Origin: Profundibacter amoris
GTDB taxonomy: Bacteria > Pseudomonadota > Alphaproteobacteria > Rhodobacterales > Rhodobacteraceae
Direction of reading: 5' to 3'
NCBI RefSeq assembly: GCF_003544895.1
Contig: NZ_CP032125.1
Location: 2,928,001 to 2,992,000, forward strand
DNA: 64,000 bases
A model generated the notes under the pieces. The model did not search any database, was not told the DNA's origin, and worked only from the letters and a program-made list of their open reading frames with translations. Positions within the stretch are counted from its first letter, which is position 1, and each line of letters opens with the position of its first letter. Of this stretch, positions 1 through 8,807 are shown one piece after another. The translations under genes and the position numbers were made by a program.

Positions 1-1244
1 ATCTGGGTTCAGCAATGAAGAAGCTGGAAGCCAGCATCCTGCGTGGCGACGTTGTGAAAACCGGTAAACGGATCGACGGGCGCGACACCACCACGGTGCG
101 CCCGATCACATCCGAAACCGGCCTGCTGCCCCGCACACACGGCTCGGCCCTGTTTACACGCGGCGAAACCCAAGGGCTGGTTGTAACCACTCTGGGCACC
201 GGCGATGACGAACAGATGATCGATGCGCTGCAAGGCATGTATAAATCCAACTTCATGCTGCACTATAACTTCCCGCCCTATTCGGTTGGCGAAGTTGGCC
301 GCTTTGGTTTCACCGGCCGGCGCGAAATCGGCCACGGTAAACTGGCATGGCGCGCGTTGCAGGCGGTTCTGCCCCCTGCCACCGATTTCCCCTACACAAT
401 TCGGGTTGTGTCGGAAATTACCGAATCCAACGGCTCGTCCTCGATGGCTTCGGTCTGTGGTGGTTCGTTGTCGATGATGGATGCCGGTGTGCCCCTGAAG
501 GCCCCTGTTGCCGGTGTGGCCATGGGTTTGATCCTAGAGGACAGCGGCGATTACGCCATCCTGACCGATATTCTGGGTGACGAAGACCACCTTGGCGACA
601 TGGACTTCAAGGTTGCCGGGACTGACAAAGGCATCACATCGCTGCAAATGGACATCAAGGTTGCGGGCATTACACCCGACATCATGGACAAGGCATTGGC
701 ACAGGCCAAAGACGCCCGTCTGCACATCCTTGGTGAAATGGCCAACGCACTGACCGAAGCTGGCGAATTCAGTGCCCACGCACCACGCATCGAAACCATG
801 CAGATCCCGACGGATAAAATCCGCGAAGTGATCGGCTCGGGTGGTAAGGTGATCCGCGAAATCGTTGAAGTATCCGGCGCCAAAGTCGACATCAACGACG
901 AAGGGATCATCAAGATCGCCTCGCCGAATGCCGAAGCCATCCAGAAGGCCTATGACATGATCAACTCGATCGTGGCTGAACCGGAAGAAGGCAAGATCTA
1001 TCGCGGCAAAGTTGTCAAAATCGTCGATTTCGGCGCATTCGTGAACTTCTTTGGCAAGCGCGACGGTCTGGTCCATGTTTCGCAAATCGAAAACCGCCGT
1101 CTGAACCATCCTTCGGATGTTCTGAAAGAGGGTCAAGAGGTCTGGGTCAAACTGCTGGGCTTTGATGATCGCGGCAAGGTTCGTCTGGCGATGAAGATGG
1201 TCGATCAGGAAACCGGCAAAGAGATTACAGAAGACAAAGAGTAA
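1..1244 (+). CDS. pnp: Polyribonucleotide nucleotidyltransferase (PNPase), 3' part only
   Basis: Phosphorolytic 3'-5' exoribonuclease of the RNA degradosome. The reading frame is open from the window edge (codons before the first ATG at 15 also fit the family), so the gene is cut by the window; about 413 residues of a normally ~710-residue protein are present. What remains is the second RNase PH domain (fragment residues ~1-235, with the acidic catalytic cluster around [13 protein letters not shown]), a KH domain ([15 protein letters not shown]) and a C-terminal S1 domain ([20 protein letters not shown]). Downstream of the stop is a strong intrinsic terminator. Identification is secure; the true start lies upstream of the window. 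Confidence 0.97.
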   Translation, partial: LGSAMKKLEASILRGDVVKTGKRIDGRDTTTVRPITSETGLLPRTHGSALFTRGETQGLVVTTLGTGDDEQMIDALQGMYKSNFMLHYNFPPYSVGEVGRFGFTGRREIGHGKLAWRALQAVLPPATDFPYTIRVVSEITESNGSSSMASVCGGSLSMMDAGVPLKAPVAGVAMGLILEDSGDYAILTDILGDEDHLGDMDFKVAGTDKGITSLQMDIKVAGITPDIMDKALAQAKDARLHILGEMANALTEAGEFSAHAPRIETMQIPTDKIREVIGSGGKVIREIVEVSGAKVDINDEGIIKIASPNAEAIQKAYDMINSIVAEPEEGKIYRGKVVKIVDFGAFVNFFGKRDGLVHVSQIENRRLNHPSDVLKEGQEVWVKLLGFDDRGKVRLAMKMVDQETGKEITEDKE

Positions 1245-1267
1245 TCTTTGTTTTCTAATAAATTTCG

Positions 1268-1303
1268 AAAAAAGGCCCCGATGGAAACGCCGGGGCCTTT
1301 TTG
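1268..1303 (+). terminator. Intrinsic terminator after pnp
   Basis: A-run, GGCCCCG stem, about 10-nt loop, CGGGGCC and a run of T follow the pnp stop by about 25 nt: a classical rho-independent terminator. Confidence 0.9.
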
Positions 1304-1406
1304 ATTACGGAATTGTTATTTTGGCTGCTCCATTTTTGCGGCTAGCATCTTCACAGGGTCGTGAAGCGAACATCGCGCACGATATTTTGCTGGAGAAACC
1401 GCCATT

Positions 1407-2021
1407 ATGCTGAACAAACGCCAATTTATTTCCACCGGAATTGCTATGGGGGGCCTTGGGCTTGCCGGTGCAAATGCCCAAACCGCCAAACCCGAATACA
1501 CTTTGCCCGAAGAATTCCTGCCACGAGAGGTCAGGATACGAGACAAACTTCCTGCCGGGGAAATCCATGTCGATCCAAACCGTTTCGTGCTGTATCTGAC
1601 GTTACCAAAAAGACGGGCCATTCGTTATACCGTCGGCGTGGGGCGCGGGAACCTGTACCATGATGGAACATTTTATGTCGGGGCCAAACGGGAATGGCCC
1701 AGTTGGAAACCAACACCGGCTATGATGAAACGCGAACCGGCCGCTTACAAGAATTTCCTTCCCGGTAGACGGTACGAAAAAGGCATGCCCGGTGGCCCCA
1801 ACAATCCGCTCGGCGCCCGTGCGATTTATCTTTATGACAAACGCGGCGACAGCTATTTGCGCATCCACGGCACCAACGCCCCGCGCACCATTGGCACGGC
1901 TGTTTCAAACGGCTGTGCGCGTCTGGTCAACCCGCATGTTATCGACCTTTATGACCGCGTATCGGAAGGCGCGCGCGTGGTGCTTTATAAAAAGGCCAAC
2001 GCGGGGCCGTCACATTCATGA
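1407..2021 (+). CDS. L,D-transpeptidase (YkuD domain), exported
   Basis: A 204-residue protein with a Tat/Sec-like N-terminal signal (KRQFISTGIAMGGLGLAGANA) and a C-terminal YkuD catalytic domain. The signature HGTN...SNGCARL near residues 154-173 supplies the catalytic Cys and His. Family members form 3-3 crosslinks in peptidoglycan or attach proteins to it in the periplasm. The gene stands alone between two terminators, so it is probably monocistronic. Which L,D-transpeptidase reaction it performs cannot be told from sequence. A second, unlike YkuD protein lies at 30.8 kb. Confidence 0.88.
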   Translation: MLNKRQFISTGIAMGGLGLAGANAQTAKPEYTLPEEFLPREVRIRDKLPAGEIHVDPNRFVLYLTLPKRRAIRYTVGVGRGNLYHDGTFYVGAKREWPSWKPTPAMMKREPAAYKNFLPGRRYEKGMPGGPNNPLGARAIYLYDKRGDSYLRIHGTNAPRTIGTAVSNGCARLVNPHVIDLYDRVSEGARVVLYKKANAGPSHS

Positions 2022-2029
2022 CAAGGCAC

Positions 2030-2063
2030 AAAAAAGGCCCCGATTTGAACATCGGGGCCTTTT
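2030..2063. terminator. Bidirectional terminator between convergent genes
   Basis: A perfect 9-bp stem (GGCCCCGAT/ATCGGGGCC, loop TTGAAC) is flanked by an A-run on the left and a T-run on the right, so it can end both the L,D-transpeptidase transcript and the convergent peroxiredoxin transcript. Confidence 0.88.
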
Positions 2064-2085
2064 CGTTTCCAGTGTATCGACTGAA

Positions 2086-2739
2086 TTACGACGGCATCTT
2101 TGTGGTGCGCAGATAAGGCAGGTTCACGTCGATTTCGCCGAATTTTTCTTTGGCTTCTTCGTCGCTCAGGCCCAGTGAAACAATCACATCCTCACCTTTT
2201 TCCCAATCTGCCGGTGTGGCCACTTCGGCCTTGTCGGTCAACTGGACGGCATCAATCACCCGCAGAATTTCATCGAAATCCCGGCCGACGGTCATCGGAT
2301 AAATGATCATGGCGCGGATTTTCTTGTCCGGCCCGATGATGAATGTTGTCCGGACAGCAGCTGAATCCGCAGCGGTGCGGCCATCGGGCAGGTAGGCCTC
2401 GGCGGGCAGCATGTCATATAGTTTGGAAACCGTCAGGCTGGTGTCGTCGATAATCGGGAATGTCACTGGCGCCCCTGCAAACCCTTCGATGTCGCTTTTC
2501 CATTTCAGGTGCTCTTCGACACTGTCCACCGATGTTCCGATCGGCTTTACGCCGCGTTTGGCGAATTCATCGGCCAATTGGGCAACGGCCCCGAATTCGG
2601 TTGTACAAACCGGTGTGAAATCCTTGGGGTGGGAAAACAGGACGGCGTAATTGTCACCGATCCAGTCGTGGAAACTGATCTTGCCTTCGGATGTATCGGC
2701 AGTGAAATCGGGGGCGGTATCGTTGATGCGTAATGACAT
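2086..2739 (-). CDS. Peroxiredoxin, 1-Cys (Prx6) type
   Basis: Thiol peroxidase that reduces H2O2 and alkyl hydroperoxides. The 217-residue protein has the AhpC/TSA fold with the peroxidatic cysteine in DFTPVCTTEFG (about residue 45) and the long C-terminal domain typical of the Prx6 subfamily; no conserved resolving cysteine is seen. The start is the ATG of MSLRINDTAPDF, preceded by a GAGGAAC ribosome site; the frame runs upstream but that extension is unlike the family. Divergent from the aldehyde dehydrogenase, with a ~200-bp shared upstream region. Confidence 0.93.
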   Translation of the reverse strand: MSLRINDTAPDFTADTSEGKISFHDWIGDNYAVLFSHPKDFTPVCTTEFGAVAQLADEFAKRGVKPIGTSVDSVEEHLKWKSDIEGFAGAPVTFPIIDDTSLTVSKLYDMLPAEAYLPDGRTAADSAAVRTTFIIGPDKKIRAMIIYPMTVGRDFDEILRVIDAVQLTDKAEVATPADWEKGEDVIVSLGLSDEEAKEKFGEIDVNLPYLRTTKMPS

Positions 2740-2946
2740 GGTTCTGTTCCTCTTGGAATTGTTGATCACTTCGCTGCTGATTTGCAACTTAGAATTAATA
2801 TAAGGTGCTGCCTGATTATTACGAGTCTTCATTCACTTGACAAGCTGTCGCACCTCCGGCTTCTTTGTCCCGATACAATACTCCCCCTTGCCCCGCCCGC
2901 GTCACAAGGGCACTCTGTTACCGAAACAGAATTCAGGAGGCATCAA

Positions 2947-4383
2947 ATGTCCAACACCAAAAACTTCTACATCAACGGCCAGTGGGTCGCCCCCAGCACC
3001 CCCAACGATTTTGACGTGATCAACCCGTCAAACGAGGAAGTCTGCGCCACCATTTCACTGGGGTCCGAGGCCGACACCAACGCCGCCGTGGCCGCCGCCA
3101 AAGCCGCCTTCTCTGCTTGGGCGGCCGTGCCAAAGTCGGACAAGCTGGATTTCCTGCATGCCGTACTGAAGGAATACAACAACCGCGCCGATGATCTGGC
3201 CGAAGCCATGTCGCTCGAAATGGGCGCGCCGATTGATCTGTCCAAAACCTCGCAGGTAGGGGCCGGCATCTGGCACATCAGCAATTTCATAACCGCGTTC
3301 AAGGATTTTGAATTCGACCGCATGCTGGGCGCCCACGCCCCGAATGACCGCATCCTAATGGAGCCGATCGGCGTCACCGCCCTGATCACCCCGTGGAACT
3401 GGCCGATGAATCAGGTCACCCTGAAATGTATTCCGGCAATGGCTGTTGGCTGCACGATGGTCCTGAAGCCATCCAAGATCGCCCCGCTGTCGTCCATCGT
3501 GTTTTCCGAAATCATGGACGCCGTCGGCCTGCCCGCCGGTGTCTACAACATGGTGAACGGCGATGGCCCCGGCGTTGGCACGCAACTGTCCGGCCACCCA
3601 GATGTGGATATGGTGTCCTTCACCGGCTCGACCCGCGCCGGCGCCTTGATCACCAAAAACGCCGCCGATACCGTGAAGCGCGTGGCGCTGGAGCTGGGCG
3701 GCAAGGGTGCGAACATCATCTATGCCGATGCCGACGACAAGGCCGTGAAACGCGGCGTGCTGCACTGCATGCAGAACTCGGGCCAGTCCTGCAACGCGCC
3801 CACGCGGATGCTGGTGGAACGCTCGGTCTATGATGCCGCGGTCGAAACCGCCGCCGAGGTTGCCAATGCCATATCTGTTGGTCCTGCCGACAAGGAGGGC
3901 CGCCATATCGGCCCCGTGGTTTCGGAACTGCAATACAACAAAATTCAGGACATGATCCAGAAGGGTATTGATGAAGGCGCCCGTCTGGTTGCCGGTGGCC
4001 TTGGCCGTCCTGACGGGCTGAACCGCGGCTATTATGTGCGTCCGACGGTGTTTGCCGATGTGTCCAACGACATGACGATTGCCCAACAGGAAATCTTTGG
4101 CCCCGTGCTGTCGATCATCCCGTTCGACACCGAGGAACAGGCGCTGGAGATGGCCAATGACACGGTTTACGGGCTGACCAATTACGTCCAGACAACCGAT
4201 CACGCCAAAGCCAACCGCGCAGCGCGGGTGTTACGCTCGGGCATGGTGGAAATCAACGGCACATCCCGCGGGGCCGGTGCGCCGTTCGGTGGCTACAAAC
4301 AGTCCGGCAACGGGCGCGAAGGCGGCGTCTGGGGGCTGGATGATTTTCTGGAAGTGAAATCGGTCAGCGGCTGGGTGGAGTAA
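2947..4383 (+). CDS. NAD(P)-dependent aldehyde dehydrogenase family protein
   Basis: Oxidises an aldehyde to the carboxylic acid. The 478-residue protein covers the whole ALDH fold: NPWNW-type cofactor motif (TPWNWPMNQ), FTGSTRAG nucleotide-binding turn, general-base Glu in LELGGKGANI, catalytic Cys in NSGQSCNAPTR and the late EIFGPVLSI motif. The start is chosen from an excellent AGGAGG site 5 nt upstream of ATG 2947. Substrate is not predictable from sequence. A repeated hairpin (GGCGGGGTGAACCCCGCC) follows about 45 nt after the stop. Confidence 0.93.
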   Translation: MSNTKNFYINGQWVAPSTPNDFDVINPSNEEVCATISLGSEADTNAAVAAAKAAFSAWAAVPKSDKLDFLHAVLKEYNNRADDLAEAMSLEMGAPIDLSKTSQVGAGIWHISNFITAFKDFEFDRMLGAHAPNDRILMEPIGVTALITPWNWPMNQVTLKCIPAMAVGCTMVLKPSKIAPLSSIVFSEIMDAVGLPAGVYNMVNGDGPGVGTQLSGHPDVDMVSFTGSTRAGALITKNAADTVKRVALELGGKGANIIYADADDKAVKRGVLHCMQNSGQSCNAPTRMLVERSVYDAAVETAAEVANAISVGPADKEGRHIGPVVSELQYNKIQDMIQKGIDEGARLVAGGLGRPDGLNRGYYVRPTVFADVSNDMTIAQQEIFGPVLSIIPFDTEEQALEMANDTVYGLTNYVQTTDHAKANRAARVLRSGMVEINGTSRGAGAPFGGYKQSGNGREGGVWGLDDFLEVKSVSGWVE

Positions 4384-4430
4384 AGCGGGTTCAGCCGCAC
4401 TCCCCATTCCGTTTGAATATTGGGAATAGT

Positions 4431-4448
4431 GGCGGGGTGAACCCCGCC
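4431..4448. repeat. Dispersed hairpin repeat GGCGGGGTGAACCCCGCC, copy 1
   Basis: An 18-nt hairpin between the convergent aldehyde dehydrogenase and ketosynthase genes. The identical 18 nt occur at 26028-26045, also between convergent genes. There is no T-run, so it is not a canonical terminator. Confidence 0.7.
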
Positions 4449-4479
4449 CTACACCGCCAGCAACGGTTGGCGTCCGGGG

Positions 4480-5601
4480 TCACGCCTTCCTGACAATCAC
4501 AGACCCCACCGAATACCCCGCGCCGAACGAGCAAATAATCCCGACATCCCCGCTCTGGAAATCATCCGAGTATTTGGAAAACGCAATGATCGACCCCGCC
4601 GAGGATGTATTGGCGTAATTCTGCAAAATATTCGGCTGCTCGCCGGCCTCGGGCACTCGTCCCAGCACCTTTTTGCCAATGAAATCATTCATCGCCTTGT
4701 TGGCCTGATGCAGCCACATCCGGCGCAGATCGGCGGGTGCTACCCCGTTGTCCTCCATATGCCCCAGCATATGTCTGGCGACTATCGGCAGCACCTCTTT
4801 GAACACCTTGCGCCCGTTCTGCATGAACTGCATATCGCGCCGGTCCTTCACCCCGTCGGGGCGGGAACGGCGCAAAAAGCCGTTGTTGTTGCGGATGTTG
4901 TTGGAAAACTGCGTCAGGCAGCGGGTGGAAATAATATCGAAATGCTCCGCCGCCGCATCCTCTTTGCGCTCGACCAGAGTGGCGGTGCAAACGTCGCCGA
5001 AAATGAAATGGCAATCACGGTCCCGCCATTCCAGATGCCCTGTGGTAATTTCCGGGTTCACCACCAGAATGGCCCGCGCCGATCCCGACCGGATCATATC
5101 CGCCGCCGCCTGTATCCCGAAGGTGGCCGAGGAACAGGCCACGTTCATATCAAAGCCGAAACCCTTGATCCCCAGCAGATCCTGAACCTCGATCGCGATC
5201 GCCGGATAGGGCCGTTCATGATTGGACGCCGCGACAATCACCGCATCCACATCGGCAGCGGTTTTTCCGGCTGATTTCAGCGCCTTGTTGCAGGCATCGA
5301 CCGCCATTTCCGCCATAATCGACGGTTCGTCATCCGACCTTTGCCGCAATAGCGGGTGCATCACCTCGGGGTCCAGAATGCCGGATTTATCTACAGCATG
5401 GCGCCGGTGGATCCCGCTGGCAGCCACGATAAAATCAACGCTGGAATAGGCTTTGGCCTCGACCTCGCCGGCCTCGATGGCGGCTTTGTTTTCCTCGTTG
5501 AATAGGTCCACATAGGCATTGAACGCCTCAACCAGTTCTTCGTTTGTGATGATTTCAGACGGCGTAAAAACCCCCGTCCCCGAAATAACCGGCTGATGCA
5601 T
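4480..5601 (-). CDS. Beta-ketoacyl-ACP synthase III (FabH-like)
   Basis: Condensing enzyme of the thiolase superfamily, 373 residues, longer than housekeeping FabH (~320) and the same size class as Pseudomonas PA3286-type enzymes, which use medium-chain acyl-CoA from beta-oxidation. Visible active-site features are the nucleophilic Cys in NVACSSATFGIQAA, His in WLHQANKAMND and Asn in NYANTSSAGSI. The start is ATG 5601 with AGGAG upstream. The gene runs into the rluA side with a 57-nt gap. The PA3286-like role is an inference from length and motifs. Confidence 0.85.
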   Translation of the reverse strand: MHQPVISGTGVFTPSEIITNEELVEAFNAYVDLFNEENKAAIEAGEVEAKAYSSVDFIVAASGIHRRHAVDKSGILDPEVMHPLLRQRSDDEPSIMAEMAVDACNKALKSAGKTAADVDAVIVAASNHERPYPAIAIEVQDLLGIKGFGFDMNVACSSATFGIQAAADMIRSGSARAILVVNPEITTGHLEWRDRDCHFIFGDVCTATLVERKEDAAAEHFDIISTRCLTQFSNNIRNNNGFLRRSRPDGVKDRRDMQFMQNGRKVFKEVLPIVARHMLGHMEDNGVAPADLRRMWLHQANKAMNDFIGKKVLGRVPEAGEQPNILQNYANTSSAGSIIAFSKYSDDFQSGDVGIICSFGAGYSVGSVIVRKA

Positions 5602-5658
5602 ATCATTACTCCTGTGGTGCTTGTAAATAAGGCCTTGGCTACCCGAAAACGTCAACCC

Positions 5659-6309
5659 CTAGAACGGGCAATTCGCCTTGAAAGTCAGCCCCTTCCCGCC
5701 GTCCGGATGCCGGAGACGCAGGCTTTCGGCATGCAGCATCAGGCGCTCGGCCTTCCGCGCCTCGCCAGTGGCATAGAACGGATCACCCAGAATGGGATGC
5801 CCGATTTCCCGCATATGCACCCGCAACTGGTGGCTGCGGCCTGTCTGCGGAAACAGCCGCACCCGCGTGGCATTTTCCTCGTATTTCAGCACCCGCCAAT
5901 CCGTCACTGCCTGCTTGCCGTTCTCGAAATCCACATGCTGCAAGGGGCGGTTCGGCCAATCGACAATCAGCGGCAGATCCACCGTGCCGGTCTTTTCCCC
6001 GACCCGCCCGAATACCCGCGCGATATAGGTCTTCTTCACCTGCCGCTTTTCAAACTGCAAGCCCAGATGCCGCTGCGCATGGCGCGTCAGCGCAAACACC
6101 ATCACCCCCGATGTATCCCGATCCAGCCGATGCACCAGCAACGCCTCGGCAAACACTGCCTGCACCCGCGCAATCAGGCAATCCGCAAGGTGCTCTCCTT
6201 TACCCGGCACACTCAACAAACCGCTCGGCTTGTCCACCAGCAGTAATTCGTGGTCATGGTGCAAAATGGCCAGCGGCCCCTGCGGTGGATTATACACACT
6301 CCCTTGCAT
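5659..6309 (-). CDS. rluA: RluA-family pseudouridine synthase
   Basis: Isomerises uridine to pseudouridine in 23S rRNA and/or tRNA. The 216-residue protein is close to E. coli RluA in length and lacks an S4 domain. The catalytic Asp lies in HRLDRDTSGVMVFA (about residue 62), followed by the FPQTGRSHQLRVHM motif and GDPFYA. The chosen start codon has no visible Shine-Dalgarno site and sits inside a perfect 9-bp inverted repeat (see separate entry). Exact RNA target (RluA versus related subgroup) is less certain than the family. Confidence 0.88.
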   Translation of the reverse strand: MQGSVYNPPQGPLAILHHDHELLLVDKPSGLLSVPGKGEHLADCLIARVQAVFAEALLVHRLDRDTSGVMVFALTRHAQRHLGLQFEKRQVKKTYIARVFGRVGEKTGTVDLPLIVDWPNRPLQHVDFENGKQAVTDWRVLKYEENATRVRLFPQTGRSHQLRVHMREIGHPILGDPFYATGEARKAERLMLHAESLRLRHPDGGKGLTFKANCPF

Positions 6310-6334
6310 GCAAGCTTATACGCATAGCTTGCAT
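6308..6334. promoter_or_regulatory. Perfect 9-9-9 inverted repeat over the rluA start codon
   Basis: ATGCAAGCT and AGCTTGCAT, each 9 nt, are separated by 9 nt and overlap the first two bases of the rluA start codon. In mRNA this could fold over the start; as DNA it could be a protein site. No ribosome-binding site is visible. Confidence 0.4.
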
Positions 6335-6337
6335 TAC

Positions 6338-6370
6338 TGTTCCACAAATATCCCCGCCGGAGGCATCAAA
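6338..6370. repeat. Dispersed 33-nt intergenic repeat (core AAATATCCCCGCCGGAGGC), copy 1
   Basis: One of four related copies in the window (others at 11927, 31295 and 49265). This copy starts in the rluA-oxidoreductase gap and runs over the stop codon of the minus-strand FAD oxidoreductase. On the minus strand it reads as a short CTCC-GGC-GGGG hairpin followed by a T-rich tail. Confidence 0.65.
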
Positions 6371-8807
6371 GTTTTACCCGCTCCGATTTCGGATCATACA
6401 TCGGGCGCAAAGACGCCTCGGCCTTCACCCGCACCCCGGCAATGTCGATTTCATAGGACGACGCCAGAACATCCGCCGCACTTTCGCCTTTGCAGGGCAC
6501 ATACCCCAATCCAATGGCCGAACCCAGCGTATGACCATAGGCACCGGACGACAGATACCCGACAATTTCACCATCCCGCAGCACCGGTTCATTGTGATAA
6601 AGCAACGGCTCGGGGTCCGCCAATCTGAATTGCAGCAAACGGGCGTCCAGCCCGTTTTCCTTTTTCTTCAAAACCGCATCGCGTCCGATGAACGCGGGTT
6701 TGCCGGTTTTCACAGCAAAACCCAGACCCGCCTCAAGCACATGATCCTCGCAAGTGATGTCATGGCCAAAATGCCGAAACCCTTTTTCGATCCGGCAGCT
6801 GTCCATCATATGCATCCCGCACAGCTTTAGCCCCATATCCTGACCGGCATCAAACAGCACCTCGAACACATGAGCGGCCATATCGGCAGAAACATAAATC
6901 TCCCAACCCAGCTCGCCAACATAAGACACCCGATGCGCCCGCGCCAAGCCCATGCCGATTTCGATCTGCTGCATGGTGCCGAACGGATTGACCGCATTGG
7001 AGAAATCATTCGGCGAAACCTTTTGCATCAGCGCCCGTGCATTCGGTCCCATCACCGCCAGCACACCTTCACCGGCTGTCACATCGGTGATTACCACGTT
7101 AAAATCGCCCATATGTCGCTGCAACCATACTTGATCGGCCAGCCGCGTTGCAGACGGAGTCACCACCAGATAGGCCGTTTCCGACAGGCGCGTCACCGTC
7201 ACGTCCGCCTCTATCCCGCCCCGGCTGTTCAGGAACTGCGTGTAGACAATCTTGCCCACCGGCACCGACATATCATTGCCGCATACATGGTTCAAAAACG
7301 CCTCGGCATCACGCCCTTCGACCCTGATCTTGCCAAAGGACGACATGTCATACATGCCGACATTCTCGCGCACCGCGCGATGCTCGACGGCAGCGTTTTC
7401 AAACCAGTTCTGCCGCTTCCACGAGTAGCGGTATTCGCGCTCCTGTCCCTCATTCGCAAACCAGTTGGCCCGCTCCCATCCGGCTGCTTCCCCCATTACC
7501 GCGCCCTGATCCAGCAAGTGTTGGTGAAAGGGCGACCGCCGCACACCCCGCGCGGTGGCCTTTTGCCGGTAAGGGAAATGATCGGCATAAAGCAAGCCCA
7601 AAGTTTCCTTCGAGCGTTCATACAAATACGTCTTGTTCCCCTGAAAGGGCTGCATCCGGCTGATATCGACATCACCCAGATCAAACGGCTTTTCACCATC
7701 CTGCATCCATTGTGCCAGCGCCATGCCGGCCCCGCCCGCCGACTGGATGCCGATCGAATTGAACCCGGCTGCCACCCAGTAATTCGCCAGTTCCGGCGCC
7801 AACCCCAGATGATAGGCGTCATCCGGCGTGAAACTTTCCGGCCCGTTGAAAAACGTGTGAATCCCCGCCTCGGCCAGAATGGGCATCCGGTTGATCGCCT
7901 TCTCGAGGATCGGCTGGAAGTGATCAAAATCCTCGGGCAGTTGATCGAATTCAAAATCCGCAGGGATGCCACCCATCCCCCAGGGTTTGGCATTCGGCTC
8001 GAACGCCCCAAGCAGGAACTTGCCCGCATCCTCTTTGTAATAGGCACATTCATCCGGTACCCGCAGCACCGGCAGTTGCTCCAGTCCCTTGATTGGTTCA
8101 GTGACAATATAGAAATGCTCGCACGCCTGCAGCGGTACATTCACCCCCGCCATACGGCCGACTTCGTGCCCCCACATACCGGCGCAATTCACCACATGGT
8201 CGGCGGCAATAAACCCCTGCTCCGCGTCTGTTTCCCAGTCCACACCGGTTGCACGCCCGCCTTTGGTGCGTATCCCCGCAACCCGTACCCGTTCCAGCAC
8301 CTGCGCCCCGCGCATCCGCGCACCCTTGGCCAGCGCCAGCGCGATGTTGGCAGGATCACCCTGCCCGTCATCGCGGATGAACACCCCCGCCACCACATCG
8401 TCAATATTCAGATGCGAATAGCGTTCCTTCACCTCTTGCGCCGTGATTTCCTCGGCGGCAACGCCGAATGCCCGCGCCATGGCCGCGCCGCGAAACAGCT
8501 CTTCGCGCCGGTCCTCGGTCAGCGCAACCGAGATCGACCCGCAGGTGCGCAAGCCGGTTGCCACGCCGGTTTCTTCCTCAAGTGCGGCGTATAAATCACG
8601 GCTGTATTTCGCCAACTTGGTCATGTTGCTGGAGGACCGCAATTGCCCGATCAGACCCGCAGCATGCCAGGTTGTGCCGCTGGTCAGTTGCTTGCGCTCT
8701 AACAGAACCACATCCTGCCAACCCAGTTTCGCCAAATGATAGGCGACCGAACAGCCGATGATACCGCCGCCAATAATAACCACGCGGGCCTTTTCAGGAA
8801 TGTTCAT
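6366..8807 (-). CDS. FAD-dependent dimethylglycine/sarcosine dehydrogenase-like enzyme with GcvT domain (paralogue 2)
   Basis: A 813-residue two-part enzyme: N-terminal DAO-type FAD domain (VVIIGGGIIGCSVAYHLAKLG at residues ~9-29; SGTTWHAAG with the His that carries covalent FAD in dimethylglycine dehydrogenases) and a C-terminal GcvT-like folate-binding half (from about residue 430). Such enzymes demethylate N-methyl amines, passing the one-carbon unit to tetrahydrofolate. It overlaps the stop of its upstream paralogue by 4 nt (ATGA), so the two are translationally coupled in one operon with the XRE-cupin regulator. The actual N-methyl substrate is unknown. Confidence 0.9.
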   Translation of the reverse strand: MNIPEKARVVIIGGGIIGCSVAYHLAKLGWQDVVLLERKQLTSGTTWHAAGLIGQLRSSSNMTKLAKYSRDLYAALEEETGVATGLRTCGSISVALTEDRREELFRGAAMARAFGVAAEEITAQEVKERYSHLNIDDVVAGVFIRDDGQGDPANIALALAKGARMRGAQVLERVRVAGIRTKGGRATGVDWETDAEQGFIAADHVVNCAGMWGHEVGRMAGVNVPLQACEHFYIVTEPIKGLEQLPVLRVPDECAYYKEDAGKFLLGAFEPNAKPWGMGGIPADFEFDQLPEDFDHFQPILEKAINRMPILAEAGIHTFFNGPESFTPDDAYHLGLAPELANYWVAAGFNSIGIQSAGGAGMALAQWMQDGEKPFDLGDVDISRMQPFQGNKTYLYERSKETLGLLYADHFPYRQKATARGVRRSPFHQHLLDQGAVMGEAAGWERANWFANEGQEREYRYSWKRQNWFENAAVEHRAVRENVGMYDMSSFGKIRVEGRDAEAFLNHVCGNDMSVPVGKIVYTQFLNSRGGIEADVTVTRLSETAYLVVTPSATRLADQVWLQRHMGDFNVVITDVTAGEGVLAVMGPNARALMQKVSPNDFSNAVNPFGTMQQIEIGMGLARAHRVSYVGELGWEIYVSADMAAHVFEVLFDAGQDMGLKLCGMHMMDSCRIEKGFRHFGHDITCEDHVLEAGLGFAVKTGKPAFIGRDAVLKKKENGLDARLLQFRLADPEPLLYHNEPVLRDGEIVGYLSSGAYGHTLGSAIGLGYVPCKGESAADVLASSYEIDIAGVRVKAEASLRPMYDPKSERVKL

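Noticed and set aside
2838-2880. Sigma-70 promoter (TTGACA and TACAAT) before the aldehyde dehydrogenase
   Set aside because: The hexamers are about 31 nt apart, too far for one promoter.
6870-8594. 574-codon plus-strand frame opposite the FAD/GcvT enzyme
   Set aside because: Antisense shadow of a well-supported enzyme in GC-rich DNA.
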